Shown here: in pieces, positions 1 through 5,216 of the stretch
Position numbering within the stretch: the first letter of the stretch is position 1
Layout: the number at the start of each line of letters is the position of its first letter
The notes under the pieces: model-generated
The model's input: the letters and a program-made list of their open reading frames with translations, nothing else
Told to the model about the DNA's origin: nothing
The model's database searches: none
From: CAYNYI01 sp964401455
GTDB lineage: Bacteria; Fibrobacterota; OXYB2-FULL-49-7; CAYNYI01
Assembly: GCA_964401455.1 (NCBI GenBank)
Contig: CAYNYI010000141.1
Span: forward strand, 1 to 5,989
Reading direction: 5' to 3'
DNA length: 5,989 bases
Made by a program: the position numbers and the translations under genes

Positions 1-1607
1 TCTTCCACCGAGGAACGTTTCCTCTCCGCGGTTTCCATCAATATTCTTTCATCAGCTTCGGCGAGAATACAAGCGAACTCCTCTCCGCCGTATCTCGCGA
101 CAAGATCAAGCCCTGAGCGTACGCAGTTTTTCATGATCTTCGCGGTTTCTCTGAGGATAACATCCCCGACCGGATGCCCGTATGTATCATTTATAGATTT
201 GAAATGGTCAATATCGGCGATAATAAAGCCGACTCCTGCTTTATTCCTGTAGCGTCCGGATCTTTTAATCTCGGCGGAAAGTGATTTCTGAAATTCACGG
301 TGGTTAATGAGACCGGTAAGTCCGTCTCTTGTGGCAAGATTTGTCTGGACCTCAATAAGCCTTACCTTCTTCATGGCAAGCCCGGCAGCTCCGGCAAGTC
401 CGCTTACAAAGTCTTTTTCGATATGACCGTAACGGTCCTTGTTCATGCTTTCCAGGCATACAACGCCGGTACATTCTTCTCCGTCCATAACCGGCACCGC
501 CAGCACAGAGGACAGTTTGTCGTTCACCTTTTCTCTCGATGTAAAACGGGGTACATACCTGCCCTGCTCAAGAGCCCGTTTAATAATTACGCCTTTTTCA
601 AAAACAAGGCTTATAAGCCCCTTCTCATCAAGGCTGAAAGAAAATTCTCTGAAGAAGTCCGCATTATCGCCGTCCGCGAATTTTATCCTGACACCTTTTC
701 CGTTTTTCTCTTCTTCGCTTCGCAGAGCAACGGTAAGACGGTCATAACCGATTGTGTTTTTAATAATTTCCGCCATATAACTTATTATTCCCTCAATACT
801 GTCCTTCTTGAAGAACTCTTTCTGAAACAGGCTGAGGGCTCTGACCGCCTGAAGATCCAAATAATTCTGCTGATGATACAAACCGTAAAAGACCATATGA
901 GAAGTGATGTTGGCAAGGCGTTCCATAAATTCGCTGCCGGAAGAATCAAAATTCCCTGCCTCTTTACTGTCCGCGGTAAAAACCCCTCTCAATTCTCCTC
1001 TCACCATAAGAGGTACAGCAATAAAGGACCTGACCTTCTCGTCTCTGCTGTAATACATAAGCGTACGGCTGTCGTTTCTCAGATCATTTTCCACAATAAC
1101 TCTGCCATTGCCCTTTGCGGCATTTCCTACAAGACCTTTACCAAATTCTATTTTGACATCTCTTCTGACAGAATCTGAACGGCTTATCGTTATTCGCGGA
1201 ACGAGAAACTGTCCTTTACCACGAAAAAATATTATGACCGTATTGGTATTGCATATTTCCTCCGCCGTCTTTACGCAAACCGCAAGCAGAGAATTAAGCT
1301 CGGCCTCCATTTTTTTTCTGATTTCTTTTTTGAAGTCTATGCGGGAAAATCTGAATAAATCATCATTATCCTCTGATGTCTCGGGCAGAATAAAAGGCGA
1401 AGGAGTGGAAAATGTATCCTCTTGGGCTCTTTTTTCTTTATTCCGTACAGGAGATTCCGGAGATGAAGTAAAAAAAAGAGCTATGAAGGCGGCCAGCATG
1501 ATAACCGCCGCGATAACCGAAGGGACTTCGCTGCCTCTGGCGGCCCAGAACACCAGAAACTGTGAAAGAATAATAAAAAAAAGAAGCAGGTTTTCTCTGA
1601 AATTCAT
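1..1607 (-). CDS. Membrane-anchored GAF-GAF-GGDEF diguanylate cyclase (3' end cut by window edge)
   Basis: Predicted to condense two GTP into cyclic di-GMP on the cytoplasmic side of the inner membrane. Translating the minus strand from the ATG at 1607 gives 535 codons with no stop to the left edge. Residues 6-23 and 29-47 are two hydrophobic helices, followed by a charged linker. A first GAF domain spans about 92-243 (contains FGKGLVGNAAKGNG) and a second about 260-416 (contains SVLAVPVMDGEE). The GGDEF domain starts near 423 with the typical RDGLTGLINHREF. It carries the metal/substrate motif DIDHFKSINDTYGH and the active-site loop RYGGEEF (GGEEF at residues 507-511, bases 75-89), so catalysis looks intact. 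The inhibitory I-site, normally RxxD ending five residues before GGEEF, reads SGLD here, with Ser in place of Arg. The start overlaps the lptG stop (ATGA), and an AGGG ribosome site at 1615-1618 sits 7 nt upstream. About 50 C-terminal residues are probably missing. The GAF ligands cannot be predicted. Confidence 0.95.
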   Translation of the reverse strand, partial: MNFRENLLLFFIILSQFLVFWAARGSEVPSVIAAVIMLAAFIALFFTSSPESPVRNKEKRAQEDTFSTPSPFILPETSEDNDDLFRFSRIDFKKEIRKKMEAELNSLLAVCVKTAEEICNTNTVIIFFRGKGQFLVPRITISRSDSVRRDVKIEFGKGLVGNAAKGNGRVIVENDLRNDSRTLMYYSRDEKVRSFIAVPLMVRGELRGVFTADSKEAGNFDSSGSEFMERLANITSHMVFYGLYHQQNYLDLQAVRALSLFQKEFFKKDSIEGIISYMAEIIKNTIGYDRLTVALRSEEEKNGKGVRIKFADGDNADFFREFSFSLDEKGLISLVFEKGVIIKRALEQGRYVPRFTSREKVNDKLSSVLAVPVMDGEECTGVVCLESMNKDRYGHIEKDFVSGLAGAAGLAMKKVRLIEVQTNLATRDGLTGLINHREFQKSLSAEIKRSGRYRNKAGVGFIIADIDHFKSINDTYGHPVGDVILRETAKIMKNCVRSGLDLVARYGGEEFACILAEADERILMETAERKRSSVE

Positions 1608-2686
1608 TTAATAGCCCTGAGAAAAATCAATATACCTATAGGAAGAAAAATAAGATTACCGAACCAGGCACCTACAAAAGGCCCGAGTATTACGCTCTGC
1701 CCTAAAACACGTCCTATCTGAACTACAATATAATAAAATAGGGCCATGAAAATGCCAAGTCCGAACATAAGGGACATTCCCCGCCCCCCCATACCGGAAG
1801 CGATTCCGACTCCTATGAGAACAACAACAAAATTAATGAAAGGAAGAGACATCTTGAAATGAAGTTCGGTCTGCATGTGTTTAATATTTTTTTCGCCTGC
1901 ACCGCTTCTTTTTAACAGATCAATATACTCCGAAAGCTCTGCCAGGTCCATTTCTTCCGCTTTTCTCTTGATGTTGGAAAAATCCTCGGGCTTATCAATC
2001 AAAAAAGGATGGGTATAAGTGGTATGTTTCTCAATATCCACATTTGTGCCCTTTACTGTGCGTGTTACCGACTTTAAAAGGACCCATCGGCCGTCCTCCC
2101 ATCTCATATGATCGGCCTCCGCGGACATATAAAGCCGATTTCCCAGAAAGAAATAAATTTTTACATTTCTTCCCGTTTTATTTGATGGTCTGAAGTCGCC
2201 TATTCGGTACAATATATTTTTTTTTCCCCTGTGAAGAACATTGCGTCTTCGCTCCCCCTCAATAAATTTCTCTTTTTCCTGAATGACGGCATTGTCAATA
2301 TAAACTCTTTCTCTGTTGAAATAAGGCATGAGATAATTATTGAAAACCAAAACACCCAATGAGATAAAAAATGCAAGAAAAACAAGCGGCATAAGGACCT
2401 TCCAAACGCTTACACCCGCAGAGCGAAGAGCGGTAAGCTCATTGTTTTTCGCGGTTATCCCCACGCAGAACATCGTACTGAGCAGCATAGCAATGGGGAA
2501 AACCAGGACTATTACATAAGGCGTATAATACAAATAGTAAGTCAGAACATCGGTACTGGTCGCATTATTGAACTTGCCAATATTTGAGACATAGTCAATT
2601 ATCAGAAAAACCGCCAGCATCCCCCCCATGTTCCCGGCTAAAAGGCCGAGGAATCTGCGGAGAATGTACTTTACAATGACCTTCAT
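1604..2686 (-). CDS. lptG: LPS export ABC transporter permease LptG
   Basis: Inner-membrane half of the LptB2FG transporter, which extracts lipopolysaccharide from the outer leaflet of the inner membrane and passes it to LptC and the periplasmic bridge. The protein has 360 residues, the usual family length. Three N-terminal membrane segments (about 12-31, 52-76, 97-119) are followed by a periplasmic beta-jellyroll region (about 125-240), then three C-terminal segments (about 280-296, 304-325, 333-357). The cytoplasmic coupling helix NNELTALRSAGVSVW (81-95) includes Glu83, the position that contacts the LptB ATPase in this family. The stretch MDLAELSEYIDLLKRSG followed by HFKMSLPF (277-284) is the characteristic lead into TM4. 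The ATG overlaps the lptF stop codon by 4 bases, and the downstream cyclase overlaps its stop in the same way, so translation of all three is probably coupled. The LptF/LptG distinction rests on length, gene order and the TM4 lead-in. LptB and LptC are not in the window. Confidence 0.93.
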   Translation of the reverse strand: MKVIVKYILRRFLGLLAGNMGGMLAVFLIIDYVSNIGKFNNATSTDVLTYYLYYTPYVIVLVFPIAMLLSTMFCVGITAKNNELTALRSAGVSVWKVLMPLVFLAFFISLGVLVFNNYLMPYFNRERVYIDNAVIQEKEKFIEGERRRNVLHRGKKNILYRIGDFRPSNKTGRNVKIYFFLGNRLYMSAEADHMRWEDGRWVLLKSVTRTVKGTNVDIEKHTTYTHPFLIDKPEDFSNIKRKAEEMDLAELSEYIDLLKRSGAGEKNIKHMQTELHFKMSLPFINFVVVLIGVGIASGMGGRGMSLMFGLGIFMALFYYIVVQIGRVLGQSVILGPFVGAWFGNLIFLPIGILIFLRAIK

Positions 2687-4071
2687 CTCCGCCCGTCCAG
2701 TTTCTTTTTTATTTTCTCCGAAAATGAAATCAATGTATCAATAAGGATAAAATCTTTTTCGGTGCGGACCTTTCTCAAAAAGTAAACACCAATAAAAAAA
2801 AGTATCAGGTTTGGTGCCCACATCGCAACCCATGGCCTGAGAATGAGACGGTCCGCCAGCATCTCTCCGGAGATAAGAAAGGCCCAGTAGAATATAAAGA
2901 AACCGATACTCAGACTGACGCCTATTCCGACCCCCCCTTTTCTTGCGAGGACTCCGAGCGGAGCGCCTATCATCGCGAAAATTATGCATGCTACAGGAAT
3001 TGATATTTTTTTATGTATTTCAACAAGATACTTGGCTTCCTGTTTTTTTCTCGCTTCATGGACGTTAGCGTATGACGCCTGACGTCTGGCGGCGGAACGG
3101 ACTTTACTTGCCGCTTTCGCGTATATAGTAACCGGAATTTTTTCGGCATTAAAAGGGTCTATCCGCGTTCTGCTTTTCATTTCCCCGGCTTTCCCGGAAG
3201 TATCAACCGTACCAAAAGTGTTTGATTCAATATTCGTTATTTTTCCAACAGCTTCCCGGGCAGCCTGGCGGTTTTCGAGTACTTCATCATACATCATCGA
3301 GATATCCATCTCTCTGTCGCCTCTTTTGCGTTCGGACGAGCGTTTGAACTCATCATCGACATTTCTGATATAGACAAGCTGCTCAAGAAACTTCATTATG
3401 TAATAGCGAGAAGGATCGGAATAGTCGGTCTGATGGGATTCTCCGTCAAACATGCGCAGACGGATTATTCTGCCGTCGTTAAGATATTCAAGTTTACCTT
3501 TTTCAGCAAATGTTACAGTTTCCGGTCCGTCATCAGACTCCTGGATAATCTTAAGACCTTTCATGGTGTCGGTTATGGGGTCGATATCCTCCACTATCAT
3601 GACAAAGCCCTTAAAGTCATCTATTATGTATCCCGGCTTAATAAATGCCGCGGGACGTTTTCTGGAAATATCAGAAGAAAGCATAGCGGAACGGTGATTG
3701 GACTCAGGAAGTATAAAATTATTGAAAAGGACCAGAGAGGTCGTTATTACAAAAGAGAAAAAAACAGTAGTACCTATTATTCTTGTAACATTCATTCCGC
3801 TTGCCTTCATCGCGACAATCTCATTATCCTGCGACATGCTTCCGTAAGCCATTAAAGTGGCGATAAGAACAGCCATCGGAACGGCGAGGGCGATCATCCA
3901 GGCAAGATTAAGAACCATAATTTCAAGGACGACTTTAGGATCCAGCCCTTTTGAAATAATCTTATCAAGAATGTGGACCAGTAAATCCATTATAAAAATA
4001 AATGTAATTATAAAAAGCGAATACAGGAAGGGAGCGACATGCTTTTTCAGAGTATAGAAAACAAGCGTCAT
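2683..4071 (-). CDS. lptF: LPS export ABC transporter permease LptF (enlarged form)
   Basis: Partner permease of LptG in the LptB2FG lipopolysaccharide extractor. Membrane segments lie at about 11-35, 47-77, 98-122, 356-376, 381-402 and 414-433. The coupling helix QDNEIVAMKASGMNV (81-95) carries the conserved Glu84 that docks into LptB. The periplasmic jellyroll covers about 130-240. At 462 residues it is roughly 95 longer than the enterobacterial protein (about 366, from memory). The excess lies in a hydrophilic, charged stretch between the jellyroll and TM4 (about 242-352, rich in Lys, Arg and Glu) and in a basic cytoplasmic tail (435-462). First gene of the operon; a promoter-like element lies at 4136-4165. 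Translation probably starts at the ATG at 4071, with AAGAGAT as a weak ribosome site about 9 nt upstream. A general YjgP/YjgQ-family permease is the only alternative reading, and the adjacent lptG makes LptF the best call. Confidence 0.93.
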   Translation of the reverse strand: MTLVFYTLKKHVAPFLYSLFIITFIFIMDLLVHILDKIISKGLDPKVVLEIMVLNLAWMIALAVPMAVLIATLMAYGSMSQDNEIVAMKASGMNVTRIIGTTVFFSFVITTSLVLFNNFILPESNHRSAMLSSDISRKRPAAFIKPGYIIDDFKGFVMIVEDIDPITDTMKGLKIIQESDDGPETVTFAEKGKLEYLNDGRIIRLRMFDGESHQTDYSDPSRYYIMKFLEQLVYIRNVDDEFKRSSERKRGDREMDISMMYDEVLENRQAAREAVGKITNIESNTFGTVDTSGKAGEMKSRTRIDPFNAEKIPVTIYAKAASKVRSAARRQASYANVHEARKKQEAKYLVEIHKKISIPVACIIFAMIGAPLGVLARKGGVGIGVSLSIGFFIFYWAFLISGEMLADRLILRPWVAMWAPNLILFFIGVYFLRKVRTEKDFILIDTLISFSEKIKKKLDGRR

Positions 4072-4098
4072 AGAAAAATCATCTCTTAATCGTAATGT

Positions 4099-4117
4099 AA
4101 ACCTGGACCGAAACCTG
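4099..4117. repeat. Short direct repeat AAACCTG in the lptF leader
   Basis: The heptamer AAACCTG occurs at 4099-4105 and again at 4111-4117, start to start 12 bp apart. Both copies lie just downstream of the predicted lptF transcription start. A spacing near one helical turn would suit a regulator that binds in tandem on one DNA face, but a chance origin is possible for so short a repeat. Confidence 0.3.
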
Positions 4118-4135
4118 AGGCGTATCTTAAAGTTG

Positions 4136-4165
4136 AATATAATTGTTTAACTAACGTCTTATCAA
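4136..4165 (-). promoter_or_regulatory. Predicted sigma70-type promoter of the lptF-lptG-cyclase operon
   Basis: On the minus strand TTGATA (4165-4160, 5 of 6 matches to the -35 consensus) is followed after 17 bp by TTATAT (4142-4137), or after 18 bp by TATATT. Transcription would start near 4130, leaving a leader of roughly 60 nt before the lptF ATG. This is the best promoter match in the divergent region on this strand and fits the operon layout. It assumes a typical housekeeping sigma factor, which is unproven for this organism. Confidence 0.55.
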
Positions 4166-4268
4166 TGTATTAGAAACACTAAAGAATAAACCTTCGGCAT
4201 CCGATAAATTTACTGAACACTCTTGTGTTTCTTGCTTTAATAATACATATTAAAATACGGGAATAACT

Positions 4269-5075
4269 ATGGGAACATTATTAAAAACAGCCGCTCTTTT
4301 TTCGTCGCTTCTGTTTTTCATGAATTGCGCCGGCACGGCTCCGCCGCCGCCCCCTGAAAGCGACATCCTTATTCCCGAAATTGATGTCATACAGGTTAAA
4401 GAAAATTCCGATGAGGCGCTGAAACTTGCCCAGGAGGCAAAACTCGAGGTAGAGGCCATAAGCACAAAGCTGACCGAGCTCGAAAATAAAATCCTTATTC
4501 TCACGGAGAAAGTCGCCATGATCAGCCCGGCAAGACTGGAAGAAACCGAAAACAGAATTGCCGTACTTTCAGAAGAGGTCTATCAGCTTAGAAAAGCCCT
4601 TGAGAATTTCAAACCCGGCGACAAAAAGCTCAAAGTGCCGCCCAAAATCCAGTTGGCGACTTTCGGACCGGGCGACTCCGGCAGTGCCGTACTCCCCACA
4701 AACCGCCAGGAAAGTCTGTATTATCAGGCCATGACTGTCTTTAACAAGGGAAAGTATATACAAGCCGCAAGTGCTTTCCAAAAAAGCATCAAAGCCGATC
4801 CGGGTGGAAAATATAACGACGATGCCCAGTTCTGGACCGGAGAAAGTTACCGCATGGCCGGAGAGTTGGCTAAAGCCATCGAAGCTTTTGAGGATGTCTT
4901 CAGTTATGTCAACAGCGATAAACTCGATGATGCACAGCTGAGAATAGCAAAAACCTACTCGCAGATGGGAGACGACTACCAGGCTGTTGAAGAATATAGA
5001 AAACTTATCAACCTCTATCCGGAGAGTGATCTGATAAGTAACGCCAAACTCGAGATAAAAAGGCTGGAGAATTAA
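4269..5075 (+). CDS. cpoB: CpoB/YbgF-like Tol-Pal-associated TPR protein, probable lipoprotein
   Basis: In characterised bacteria CpoB (YbgF) is periplasmic, binds TolA and PBP1B, and coordinates peptidoglycan synthesis with outer-membrane constriction at division. This 268-residue protein has the family layout. A signal peptide (1-19) ends at Cys20, with FMN before the cysteine, suggesting a lipoprotein. A proline-rich linker (24-29) follows. Residues 43-113 have heptad-like Leu/Ile/Val spacing and should form the trimeric coiled coil. A flexible linker (115-145) leads to three TPR-like repeats (148-268), with typical runs such as YYQAMTVFNKGKYIQAASAF, FWTGESYRMAGELAKAIEAF and LRIAKTYSQMGDDYQAVEEY. 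Start chosen at 4269 because it opens the signal peptide and CGGGA lies 6 nt upstream. The -3 Phe and -1 Asn of the lipobox are unusual, so it could instead stay soluble after ordinary signal cleavage. tolA, tolB and pal are not in the window. A generic TPR outer-membrane lipoprotein is the main alternative. Confidence 0.82.
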   Translation: MGTLLKTAALFSSLLFFMNCAGTAPPPPPESDILIPEIDVIQVKENSDEALKLAQEAKLEVEAISTKLTELENKILILTEKVAMISPARLEETENRIAVLSEEVYQLRKALENFKPGDKKLKVPPKIQLATFGPGDSGSAVLPTNRQESLYYQAMTVFNKGKYIQAASAFQKSIKADPGGKYNDDAQFWTGESYRMAGELAKAIEAFEDVFSYVNSDKLDDAQLRIAKTYSQMGDDYQAVEEYRKLINLYPESDLISNAKLEIKRLEN

Positions 5076-5153
5076 AGCCCGCCCGCATATTGGAAATAGA
5101 AAAGGCTCACTTCTTACTCTGTCTTCAGTAATCTCATTAGAATTAATCCGGGT

Positions 5154-5180
5154 CTGAAATTTATCACTTTCTTTTATAAT
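5154..5180 (+). promoter_or_regulatory. Predicted promoter of bamD
   Basis: An exact TATAAT -10 box sits at 5175-5180. The best -35 candidate, CTGAAA at 5154-5159, matches 4 of 6 positions with a short 15-bp spacer. Initiation near 5187 would give a leader of about 30 nt. No terminator hairpin is visible between cpoB and bamD, so this may add to read-through from cpoB rather than define a separate unit. Confidence 0.42.
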
Positions 5181-5188
5181 TGTCTAGC

Positions 5189-5195
5189 GGAAGGG
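5189..5195 (+). promoter_or_regulatory. Shine-Dalgarno-like GGAAGGG, far upstream of bamD
   Basis: This strong purine-rich anti-16S match lies 21 nt before the bamD ATG, well beyond the usual 5-10 nt. No in-frame ATG, GTG or TTG lies between the two. An in-frame ATC at 5205 has ideal spacing but would be a rare start codon. The site may be brought close by folding, or be irrelevant if initiation here does not depend on it. Confidence 0.35.
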
Positions 5196-5216
5196 AATAA
5201 TTTTATCTTCTCTGGT

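Larger units (their letters stand above)
4072..4268. other. Divergent intergenic region between lptF and cpoB
   Basis: This AT-rich, 197-bp region separates two divergently read gene sets, so it must hold the start signals for both. The leftward promoter is clear enough to list separately. For the rightward cpoB gene no convincing sigma70 promoter stands out. The best pair, TTGTGT at 4223-4228 with CATATT at 4246-4251 (17 bp spacing), matches only about 7 of 12 consensus positions. A CGGGA at 4258-4262 is a plausible ribosome site for cpoB. I see no small ORF with a good start, no riboswitch-like architecture and no terminator hairpin. Confidence 0.6.

Noticed and set aside
300..1178. Long plus-strand open frame of 292 codons opposite the cyclase gene
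   Set aside because: It lies antisense to a continuous minus-strand frame with clear GAF and GGDEF motifs. Its own translation shows no recognisable domain, and its start has no convincing ribosome site.
1108..1611. Plus-strand open frame of 167 codons over the 5' part of the cyclase
   Set aside because: It is antisense to the membrane helices and first GAF domain, is rich in Ser and Arg from reversed codons, and has no recognisable family.
3433..3855. Plus-strand open frames antisense to lptF
   Set aside because: They overlap each other and the well-supported lptF frame and carry no protein-family signal.
4072..4268. Riboswitch or small RNA in the divergent region
   Set aside because: No conserved aptamer motif, strong stem series or independent terminator is visible.
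4250..4519. Minus-strand frame of 89 codons over the cpoB start
   Set aside because: Ser/Phe-rich reversed translation of the coiled-coil and signal-peptide region; no ribosome site or family match.
5076..5174. Possible terminator between cpoB and bamD
   Set aside because: I looked for a GC-rich stem followed by a T run and found none. The AT-rich stretch near 5128-5146 has only weak self-complementarity.
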